Of a stretch of 64,000 nt of DNA, positions 11,482 to 22,100 are shown in pieces; position 1 is the first letter of the stretch, and each line of letters starts with the position of its first letter. The position numbers and the translations under genes are program-made. Source of the DNA: Moringa oleifera (taxonomy: Eukaryota > Streptophyta > Magnoliopsida > Brassicales > Moringaceae); assembly GCA_021397835.1 (NCBI GenBank), contig JAJFZO010000566.1:1736001-1800000 (forward strand). The letters are read 5' to 3'. The notes below the pieces were generated by a model. The model had not been told where the DNA came from. It was given only the letters and a program-made list of their open reading frames with translations, and ran no database searches.

Positions 11482-12621
11482 ATGGTGGAGTCAATTGCCG
11501 CAACATCTTTATTAGGGCATCGGCCATTATGCAGAAGGATTTCTGTCAAGGATGTGTCCCACAAATCAAAATCTTCAATGAACTGTCGATTCCCATTGAC
11601 AGAAGTTTTTGGTAGAAGGATTGTTTCTTTTCCTTCTTTGCCAAGATTGAAGGTTGATAGGTCAGTCAATTTGTCGATTAAGGCTCTTGCAATGGAACTT
11701 ACAAAAGAGCTGCATGCTTATAAAGAGGAGAAAATCCCACGCTGTTGGAATGACCAGTTTGATAGTCGTGTAGATCGAAAACCTGGGTTGTGGCCACCGG
11801 AGAACAGAGCAGATAATCCTTCACTGCACAATCCTTTGCTTCGACTAGAAAGGATGGGTTGTGGTTGGTTAGGTGCTATATTTGAGTGGGAAGGAGTTAT
11901 AATTGAGGGTAACCCAGATCTTGAGAAGCAAGCCTGGCTAGCTCTTGCCCAAGAAGAGGGAAAATCCCCTCCGCCTGGTTTTATCCTTAGAAGAATAGAA
12001 GGTATGAAAAATGAGCAAGCTATTTCTGAAGTACTATGTTGGTCAAGAGACCCAGCAGAATTGAGAAGAATGGCTTCTAGGAAGGAAGAAATTTACCAGG
12101 CTTTGCAAGGTGGAATATACAGACTACGAACTGGATCTCAAGAGTTCGTAAATGTTTTGATGCATTACAAGATACCAATGGCAATGGTTTCTACCCGTCC
12201 AAGAAAAACTCTTGAGACTGCCATTGGATCAATTGGGATTGAAGAGCAGTTTAGCGTGATTGTGGCAGCAGAGGATGTTCACAGGGGGAAACCTGATCCT
12301 GAGATGTTTGTGTATGCTGCACAGCTTCTACAGGTTATACCTGAGCGTTGCATTGTGTTTGGGAACTCTAATCAGACAGTGGAGGCTGCGCATGATGCAC
12401 GAATGAAGTGTGTGGCTGTTGCCAGTAAGCATCCAATGTATGAGCTGGGGGCTGCAGATTTGGTGGTCAGGCGTTTAGATGAGCTTTCTGTTGTGGATCT
12501 GAAGAATCTTGCTGATATTGAATCGGCTGAATTTGGGTCTGGAGAGCCCGAGTTGGAGCTCGAGGAGGAGCCAGAAGATGACCTGCCCACTGCAACGGCA
12601 GCTGATGATATTTTCTGGTAA
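11482..12621 (+). CDS. PYRP2: Plastid HAD-family phosphatase, PyrP2-like (riboflavin pathway)
   Basis: A single coding exon of 379 aa, from ATG 11482. Residues 1-70 or so are Ser/Arg-rich and acid-poor, as in a plastid transit peptide. The HAD core follows: motif I region GAIFEWEGV (134-139), motif II VSTRP (Ser237/Thr238), motif III RGKPDPE (Lys270), motif IV VFGNSNQTVEAAHDA (293-305), and an acidic C-terminal tail. The whole protein matches what I recall of Arabidopsis At4g11570, annotated as the phosphatase that removes phosphate from 5-amino-6-(5-phospho-D-ribitylamino)uracil in riboflavin synthesis. The usual catalytic DxD reads E135-W-E137, and the motif IV acid reads N295. From memory, the E-W-E form is normal for this subfamily, so it is probably not a mutation here. 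Confidence 0.88.
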   Translation: MVESIAATSLLGHRPLCRRISVKDVSHKSKSSMNCRFPLTEVFGRRIVSFPSLPRLKVDRSVNLSIKALAMELTKELHAYKEEKIPRCWNDQFDSRVDRKPGLWPPENRADNPSLHNPLLRLERMGCGWLGAIFEWEGVIIEGNPDLEKQAWLALAQEEGKSPPPGFILRRIEGMKNEQAISEVLCWSRDPAELRRMASRKEEIYQALQGGIYRLRTGSQEFVNVLMHYKIPMAMVSTRPRKTLETAIGSIGIEEQFSVIVAAEDVHRGKPDPEMFVYAAQLLQVIPERCIVFGNSNQTVEAAHDARMKCVAVASKHPMYELGAADLVVRRLDELSVVDLKNLADIESAEFGSGEPELELEEEPEDDLPTATAADDIFW

Positions 12622-14760
12622 CCTTTGTAAGTTGTATAGTACAGTTCTCTTTATGCTTCATACGATTCTTAATGGCAATTGTCCCATATTGACCTTCCTG
12701 TTTATAAGTAAAAGGAGAAAACGAATAAAAAGTAGGAAATAGAAAGAAAATGTGGTCTACATTGGACTGCCTTAACTTTATCATGTATCTCCATTACCTG
12801 TACAATATATCTGGAACTTCCCATATTTGCTTGGTTCTTCAACTTCTGTTTAAGATTTTACAGTATATATGTCAAGGATCTAAGCAATATAGAATTTGGC
12901 ATATTAGCTGCCTGTCAACCCAAGATTCCTTGGCATAAAAATCCACTGTCTTTTCATTTTGATACAGATGTTAATTTGCTTCATTATAAATTGATCTTCC
13001 ATTTCAGGTTTCCATTATCATATTTGCACTTTATACTTTACAAAGTAGTAATTTTTCATTGAAAGAGTAGCATCCTAGAGAACTAGGTTCTTTGGCTGAA
13101 ACCCTTTGTGAATGACTGGGAATTCAATGTGGGATAAATTTGACTTTTATGCAGCCTGCATTGGAGTGCTTATGTGTGTGTGCACGCCCTCATGTGGTCA
13201 GATACATTGATTGATTTGAGTTGTGCTGTTTTTTTAAAAAAAATAATAAATAAAACACATTCTGATTATTTAATTTTTTATACTGTCGTGCGTTAATCTT
13301 TGTCCAAAGACTAGTACAATTTAAATCGGTGTGTATTTGTGGATATGTATAGATAATGAGCAGAGAGAATAGATGAGCAAGTAAAAGGTGAATTGTCCAG
13401 GAATTTTGAGCCAGAATGTGAACTATTTATTGAAATAGGGAGAATTCCTTCTCTTTCAGTAATACATCAAACTTTTTAGTGAATCAGGAAGAAACAATAG
13501 AGTTCAAGGATCCTAAAATTAGAAACCAGTCAATGAGGTACCAGGAAAACAGTGAAGGAAACTCAATGGCCTTCTTTCCGGCAGTTGGGTACTGTCTTTT
13601 TAATCACCAATTTATTAGCTGTAACATTCTCTGTCTTCTTCCTTGGGGAATCCTCTCTACGTCTGTAGCAACGCCATGCACCATGGCTGACCCTCTATGC
13701 TCTGCAAATCATTCTCAACCTCTTTCACAACTCAATCCATCCTTGAACGTGACAATCTTCGGCATAGGTTGACTGCCTTGCTGCTGCTAGTCTATGTTCC
13801 CTATACCATATGATTCAATCAAATTTCCAACAATAAGGAGATTGCCAAATCTGAACATTTATTATTACAGTCTTGCTTTACAAGTTTCTTTTTGTAGTGT
13901 ACACTGCAAGTCTGCATCTGAGTCAAAATCTATTTTTGTTGATTTGAATGGCACTGATTTTTTAAAAATATGGACATGAATAATTTAACGAAGTAAAATA
14001 TTAATTTTTTATCTGCTCGAAAAAAGATTATTTTTTTATAATAACATAATAAATTATAAAAAAAATATATTTTTTTTAAAAAAGGTTGAATGAAAATTTT
14101 AATTCAGCATTTACCTTGAGCAGATATCAAGCTCAAACCATCCTGCCAATTTAGCTTTAAAGCGAGCCTTTGTTTCCAGTTATTCCTAAAAACTTAAAGC
14201 AACAATATTTGGCTGAAGAAGCCCAAGCAAATCTTTCTCCTCCATGCACAAAACATAAAGATGAAGACATGAAATTGGATCTAACTTTAAAAAGTTGAGC
14301 AGCCACAGGGAATATGCTCCACATGGGCTCCTCCTACACAATCAACAACAGGCCCATTCAACAAGACGCAAAACATTTGATCGAACAGTTTGTGGGCTAA
14401 TCACGTACGGCTTAACAACATTTCTGCCTTCCTATATAGCAACAGCATCTTCGTGCTCAGTGATGTATACATTATCGACAAGTGACATTGTAAAGCAAAC
14501 AAGAGAAGATGTGAAACTTTCAGGCATCGCCATCAAGGTTTGCAGATCAAGAATCAAGATTGCTTCTCACATGAGGGCCTGAGGCTCGTCGCTGTCCAAC
14601 GATATACATAACGAAATCAGTGTTGTATCGTAATCAGCTTCTCAGAGTTGTCGCAGCTCTCTGAAAGGTGTTTCATCTCTCTGCGACGAACACAGGTGGA
14701 GAGTGGGCCTTGGCTACGGCTGCCAACGTTTTTCTGTGGGATCATACATGACGGGCAGAT
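12622..14760. other. 3' flank and unassigned intergenic DNA
   Basis: The 3' UTR of the HAD gene probably covers the first few hundred bases. Between about 13440 and 13975 and between 14100 and 14760 base composition is closer to genic, with open frames of up to about 95 codons, but none resembles a known family or shows convincing splice structure. It may hold decayed gene or transposon pieces. Confidence 0.4.
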
Positions 14761-17700
14761 CTAATTTCCTCATTTTGGTATGCCATTTAGTAAAAATATT
14801 TTGGATGAATATATATATATATATATAAACGTTTTATTATTTTTTTATTACCAAATATCTATTAATTAATTACATATATTAAATTTTATATAATTTATAT
14901 ATTTAATTATTTAATTTAATTAAAAAAACGTTATCAATAGTGTGGAACTAAATATACCGCTTACAATATCAAAACAATGTTGTTAGGATAAATAATAAAA
15001 AATATTATTTTAATATTAAATAATTAGTTTAAAATGAAACGTAAAATTTATTTTAATTATTTTTAATATTTTAATAAAAAATTCATTTTTATGATGTTTA
15101 AATTAATAATTAAATTAAATTAATATATTTATAATTAATTTAATAAATGTATTAAAAATAAATTTAATTTAATTTTTATATTAATTTTAATATTTTTTAC
15201 TCAATCTATGTATAATAATAGTAAAATTAATATCGTATTTGAATATATTTAATAAAATAATTCTTATAACTATGAAATTATATTAAAAATTTTGTTGATA
15301 CATAATTATCGGTAATAAATTTCTTAAACCAAATAAATAAAAAAAGATGCATATCATATTTTTAATTTAAATTGTATATTATTTTATTTAACGAGATCAA
15401 GGTTTATTGTTACCTCTTGGGTAACGATAATATGTTACTAATGATGATTAACTCTTAACCTTCAAGCAAACATAATATTGGGAGTAGCTTATGACGTGTC
15501 ACTGAGGTGGCACGTTTTACATGCATCTATAAGACTGGTGACACCTAACAACGCGGGCCCCACCTCAAAGTTCTAACAAACTACAAATCAAATTTATTAT
15601 TGGAGCCCCTAAGTTTGTGCAAGAATCAACTGTCAGCACGCACACCAAAGACGAATTTTCAGTAATTAATTATATATGTAATTAATAAAATATTTTATTT
15701 TTTAATAATTTGTGTTTTTCCATAATTGTTATATTCACTAACTCTTTTAATAATTTTTTATTTTATTTTTTTCCCAAAACTATTTTCTAGATACATTAAC
15801 CCTAAGGTTGCCCCAAAACAAGGATAGCAAATTGATATTTTAATTTAAATTCATATTAATAATATGAAAATATAAACAAATTTAATTACATTTTTTATTT
15901 CATATTTCAAAATATCAATTTGATTAATCATTTGTTTAATATTTCAATATGATTTAATTTAGTTTCTGTCAATAATATTTAAATTAAAAATCTCATACAA
16001 TTAATTTTAATTTTCAAAATTTATAAATATTAAAAAAACATTTAAATTATTTTTAAAAAAACACTATCAAAATTTTAATAATTTTCTAAAAAGCAATCTC
16101 TGAATCAAAATAGTTACAAATTGAAAGATGAGTTGGAAATAAAGTATAAAAATTTATTTAAATTACTTTTAAAATATTTTTGATAATAAAAATATTTTTA
16201 ATATTTTTAAATAAAAATATAAAGTAAAATAAAATAATTAATTTGATGAAAGCATCAAATTCTAAATAAAAATTAAATATAATTTATAATTTTTAAATAA
16301 TTATCTTTAAAATAATATAAACTTCACAAGAATATAATTTAATTTTATAAATATTATTTTAAGAGCAGTTAGTCAGTGCACTTGACTTAGATTAACATTA
16401 TTAGCAGCCATGGCCACGTGCATGTCACTTGAAGAGGAAGCTGCTGGGAAATGAGACCCACCCTAATTCTTACACTAATTTATTCAGATGCCATCATGAC
16501 TACCTTTGCCATCACCAATTATCAAATCATATATTTTTATCTTCCTATTTTCCTTTTTTGTCCTCGAGTGCTCCAAAGCAAATAACACTTTTTTTTATCC
16601 CTTAATTTAACACTCAAAAACAAAAGAAAAGATTCCGATTCCTCGTCAAAATAATTTTCCCACTTAATACTGTACCAATTCTTTAATATATTTTTTATTA
16701 TTCTATGCCGGCTTGGCCATAATCATTCATTAAATAATACATAAAGTTAGAAACATATTTTAATTTTGTATAATCTTTTAACATAAAGTTTTTCTTTTCA
16801 TATAATTACCCGGTTTTTAAAAGTTATAATTATATTATATTATATCTAAAATTATAATATATTTTATAAAAAATATAATTAAATATATGTTATGCTATAA
16901 TGGTAAATGTATATTTGATGGAAGGATGCCATCATCATTTATTTCTATTCAATTTATTAATACAGTTTTAAATTTAATATTCACTAATTTTAAAATAAAC
17001 ATATTAAAATTAAATATTATTTTTAAAATTAAATTATAAATTGTACTATTAATTTAAGAATACACTAAACTCAATAATCATCTATCATTAATAATCAAAA
17101 ATAAAATTTTATTTAATTTTAAATATCATGCATGAATATAAAATCATGCTCAAGTAAACAGTTGTAACATAGTTTCCTATCTAGTTTTCCCCCTTCCTAA
17201 GACTGCTCACATTTTAAGCTTATCTACACATTGCGTCATGGATTACTTCATGTCAATACCTTGAACATTTATCTTTTCTTTAATTAGATAAAAAATATTA
17301 CAATATAATTTTAAACAATTAATTTAAATAAACAATTTAAATTACATAACATTAAATAAGTAATAATTTAATATAATTAATTTTTAGATCATATTTTTGC
17401 AACATTAATATTATAAAAAAATATGTGTTTTTTAAAAAATTAAAACAAGTTGAAAATTAATAAAAATTCATCTTTATTAACGAAAATGCTATAACAATCC
17501 CGGATAAGTAAGATTTTTGTATATTTAGTAAATAAATGAATATTATATATAACCAGAAGTCATAAATGGCAACTCTATTAAAAAAAAAAACTTGAATTGA
17601 AAACTAATCATAGCCTAATAATTATTCAAGAATTTTTTTATTTAAACTCTAGTTTCATTATAATAAAACTTACCATATAACTTATTTTAATAATTAATTT

Positions 17701-17860
17701 TAAAATTTATCAATATTTATACTATTAATAAATGAAATGAATAATTTTTAATTTAAATTATATAAAATACATAAATGATATTTCAATTAATTTATATTTT
17801 AAGGTATGGATATAAGTTAATTGGAACAAGCAATCGACAGACAAATGAAACGGATCATGG
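14761..17860. other. AT-rich intergenic DNA with two less AT-rich islands
   Basis: Starts with a (TA)n run near 14811-14828. Two short islands stand out: 15480-15650, with an inverted pair ACGTGTCAC/GTGGCACGT at about 15494-15515, and 16370-16470. No gene found. Confidence 0.5.
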
Positions 17861-17874
17861 GACGAACGGTAAGC

Positions 17875-17888
17875 GCTGACGTGTCAGC
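17875..17888. promoter_or_regulatory. Palindromic TGACGTGTCA site upstream of GSH1
   Basis: GCTGAC-GT-GTCAGC is a perfect inverted repeat with a 2-bp centre. It contains TGACG and ACGTG cores of the kind bound by plant bZIP factors. It lies about 120-130 bp before the CT-rich leader of GSH1, where a proximal promoter is expected. Binding is inferred only. Confidence 0.5.
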
Positions 17889-17989
17889 AGCCGAGACAAG
17901 TGGACTCTAGTGGAGGCATGCGCTACTGCGCCACTATTTAACGCCTTTCTCTAACAGCCAATTAAACATTTCCTTCTCTTTTCACGAGA

Positions 17990-19166
17990 GCTGAGCAATA
18001 GCGACTCCTTCTCTCTCTCTCTCTCTCTCTCTCTGTAATTTCATTCGTCTCAAGACAAAATTCTAGGATTAAAGGTAATCGTTGTTCTTTTCTTTTCCTT
18101 AAATCATCGAAGCAAGTTTCATTTTTCTTTTTCGGATTCCTTTCCACGTGTTTGGATTTTTATCTTGTTTTGTTACTGATGAAATTCTACTTGTTAGTGA
18201 TAAGTTTAGTGTGAAAAGGTATCGAATCTTCTACTTTGTTATCGTTTTTGATCTTGAGGTAGGACTTTCCAGCGTGTGTTTGTTGGTTTATAATTTTTGC
18301 TTGGCTGTTGATTCGTGTATTACGCCCACAAATTTGTGTTCTAGTTGATGACGGCTAAATTTTTTCGGTTAGAAATATTACATTGAGAATATTCTATCGT
18401 GTTTGTGAAGTTTTTTTTTTTAAATAGATCGGGAAATGCTTGAAATGTTTGGTGTTGAATGGTAAATTTGAGTTCTGAATTAAAAGAGTCTACATGGCAA
18501 GCTGAGGGTTGAAGTATAGAGAAAGAGAATTAAACATCTTTATTTAGCTGTGAGCTTTGCTGTGATGTTACTGCATCAATTACTGCTTAAATTTATGCGA
18601 AGAAGTATTTGGTTCTATTAAATTATGTGGTAGGCGTGTTGGTGTAATCAATGATGAGTGCTAGGTTCTGTGCTAAGGTACAACAACGAGCAGCAGGTTG
18701 GATGAATATGAGGAGGTTTGCTTGATCTCTCATGGAAATTGAGCTTTTCCATTTCTTTTATATGAAAACTGATCAGCAACTTCATCATATTTTGACAAGG
18801 TCAGATCGAACGTTTTTAGATTTGACAGATGAAATGGTACAACCAAAGGATTGAAAAATAGTTGTAGCTCAGGGACTTCTATTGAAGGAGAACATTGTTA
18901 GCTTAGCCATCTGTCTGGTGATGGCACTGATCTTTATTATTGTCCCTCGTCTGGGTGAATATGTGCTTCCAAGTATGTGAACTGTGATATAGTCTCTCAG
19001 TTGCAGAATATATCCTAACAAGCTTGAATCTTTCTGATTTTTGGCCCCCGCGTGAGAACCAATATGTCCATCTTGTCTCTTTCTTTTGGATTCAAGATGA
19101 TATAAGTTTATGGTTTTGTAAGTTGTGATTGAATGGATGGAAATATATTGTTGCAGGAACAACACC
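17990..19166 (+). other. GSH1 5' UTR with intron
   Basis: The leader exon probably ends at 18074 (AAAG/GTAATC donor) and the intron at 19156 (TTGCAG acceptor), leaving 10 bases before the ATG at 19167. The intron would be about 1.08 kb. Transcript ends are not known. Confidence 0.55.
18011..18034 (+). repeat. (CT)12 repeat in the GSH1 leader
   Basis: Twelve CT units in the presumed first, non-coding exon of GSH1. Confidence 0.85.
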
Positions 19167-22100
19167 ATGGCGCTTATCTCTCGGGCAGGTGTGTCACATT
19201 GCGTTCCTGGTGGGGCTATACCCTGTAAGACCGGACAAAACATGGGGTTTAACATGCTAATTGTGGAGGCATCTAAATTGAAGAAAATATGTCGGAGCTT
19301 CTGTTCCTTTCCATGCAATAATTTAAACAGTATGAGGACAGGAATTAAAAGAGGCCATCGAGCAATAGTGGCTGCAAGCCCCCCAACAGAGGATGCTGTG
19401 GTTGTTGCTGAGCCACTGACAAAGGAGGATCTTGTAGGGTACCTTGCTTCTGGATGCAAGCCGAAAGAAAAATGGAGGTATGATTTTCACTTTCTGTTCA
19501 ACAAGGACCCGAATATCAAAGTGATCCATAATTCTTATTAGTATCTCATCATTTGTCTAATTTTATTTGTCAATTATGTTGTAAACAAACTTGTCACTTT
19601 GTTGCAGGGATTTATGGTGTAGGTAAATATTGGTTATTTTTGTAATTCATGTGGAAGTTTTCCCATATTTTGTCCTTTTCCTTAATCCTGAATTCCTCTG
19701 CAAGAATAGTTGGTGAAATTCTGTAATTCAAAATATAGTGATACATCATTTTCTTTAAATACTCTGTATGTTGTTTCTGTGTCTATGTGCTATGTGTCGT
19801 CTACTGGTGCTAGTTATTTCAAATGCTTAGTTAAAGAGGCTTTTAGACATCAATGCTGTCTCTCAACCAAAAATCTCTGTTCTAGCTGGATTGGTTATTC
19901 TATTTTTAACAGAAACTCATGATGTGGTCCCGCAAAATGTGTTGTTCAACTTATACATCCCCACTTCTCTTGCTATTTTCCTTGGAGAACCCATTATCCT
20001 GCCATATCTTTCATAGCCTCAAACATAGCCTTCAGTTTTTGTTTCTGTTAAACTCTTACATCCTGTGTTTGTAAGGTTGGCTTACTTAATTATGTGGATT
20101 TTGCAGAATAGGGACAGAACATGAGAAATTTGGTTTCGAGTTTGGTACTTTATGCCCTATGAAATATGAACAAATAGCTGAGTTGCTTAATGGTATTGCG
20201 GAGAGATTTGATTGGGAGAAAGTAATGGAAGGTGATAACATTATAGGACTCAAACAGGTAAAGTGATTCTTTCATTATTTTTAATAGTCTAATCAGAGCA
20301 AACCATTGTTTTTTTTTTTTTTTTTCATTTTCCTGTTTTTACCTTCAACTTCCATTGAGAAACAACTCCATGTGATCTTTTTTTTTCAGATGTTTCTTTA
20401 TGAGGCAATTTTCATATTTTGCTGCTTTCTCTTCCAAATTTCTCCTTAGAAAACTGTACTTTTTCTGTTGGCCAGGGGAAACAAAGCATATCTCTAGAGC
20501 CTGGTGGTCAGTTTGAGCTTAGTGGTGCACCGCTTGAAACTTTGCATCAAACTTGTGCTGAGGTCAATTCACATCTTTATCAGGTCAGTTGAAATAATTT
20601 TAATTGGCATACGAAGCAATAAGTGAGAATGTTTTAGTTAGTGTATAGCCTGGTGGTTAGTTGAGATTATTTGTCTGGAGGAACGGATGAGACAATGGAC
20701 CGCTTCGATCAACTAGATCTTCCTTCTTTTCTACTTTATTCAGCCATTTAATGATCTATTATAGGAAAGTTACACCATATTGCAAACTTAAAGGGGTGGA
20801 CATTTATATGATAGCTTTGACATGCATTTGACATCATTTGATAAACTCATGGCTTCTGTTTATCTCATTTGTGTTTATGGATCAAGTATTAACTTGGTAC
20901 ATCCTTTATTGCTCTTTCAGAATTTTTTTTTTTTTCCCACTTACTTGAACAACAGCATGACACAATTTGCATTACCTGATAAAACTTCTTCTTTTTCCCT
21001 CTCTGTTTTATCTTCTCTGGGTTTTGTAATTTATATCTAGCCCTGTCTGAGCTCTACTTTTTTTTTCCTCTGCGCTTTGCAAGTCAACAATGGCTTTATC
21101 TGCAAAATATTGGCTTAAATGATTTGAATTGAGGTTTTAATATATCTTGGTGTTTTTGTTGTTGCTGCTGCTGTTGCACTTCTATTTTCTTACTTCATGA
21201 AGGACAACCAATACTCTTTAAATGGTATTATGGCAGGTGAAAGCTGTTGCAGAGGAAATGGGAATTGGATTCTTAGGAATTGGCTTCCAGCCCAAGTGGG
21301 GACTTAAGGATATACCTGTTATGCCCAAGGTATAATTCATAACTTGTCTCGGCATTCAGATAGAGGAAGCTTGCCTCCATCATCTAAAAATGAAAGATCA
21401 GTTCTGATGGCATGTGCTTGAACAGGGCTCATAAATCAAATAAGTTCTCTTCCGATGGAGAATATTGTAATCTATCCTTAGGTTCTTAAGTGATTTCGCA
21501 TGTCTTGTAAACAAGAGATTGGAAATTCGGATCTCGATTTTGTTGTTCCAAAAAGTTAGATGTAGTTGAGAATTCCAGTGCCTGACAATTCAAACTAGGG
21601 ATAATGCTTTCTAATGTTGCTGCTAGATCCATTTTCCCTGTTCATATACTTAAACTTCTGCGCTGGCCAGCCTTCACATGTGGGAAGTTTATGTGCGATT
21701 GCTCATTTTACAGAATAGCTCATGGGATTTTTCTTCAATTGATGTCAACATCTTGAAGTCCTAGTACTTCTTTTCTTCTGAGCTTGTTTATCAAACCAAC
21801 CCCAGTTATTTATTTTTACTTGTCTGTGAGATTACATGCCAGACAATTATTTTTAGGGGGAGGACTTCCAAACTCCCTAAAGGAAACTTCTAGCAGCCTT
21901 CTAATGCTTTAGATATTGTTGATGGAAATTGTTCCATCAGCTTAATAAGTATACTGACCTATGTTTATGTATTTGTCCTCTCTGTATATTTGACTTCTTG
22001 TTGATGGTAGTTGCCAATATTATTTCTGTTTACTCTTAAAAAAAAGGGGGAAAAAAAAACAAATTCCTGTGTGGAACAATAGTTTGCATATTGACATAGT

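Noticed and set aside
14295..14582. 95-codon open frame on the + strand
   Set aside because: No recognisable domain, no splice context and no neighbours to support it.
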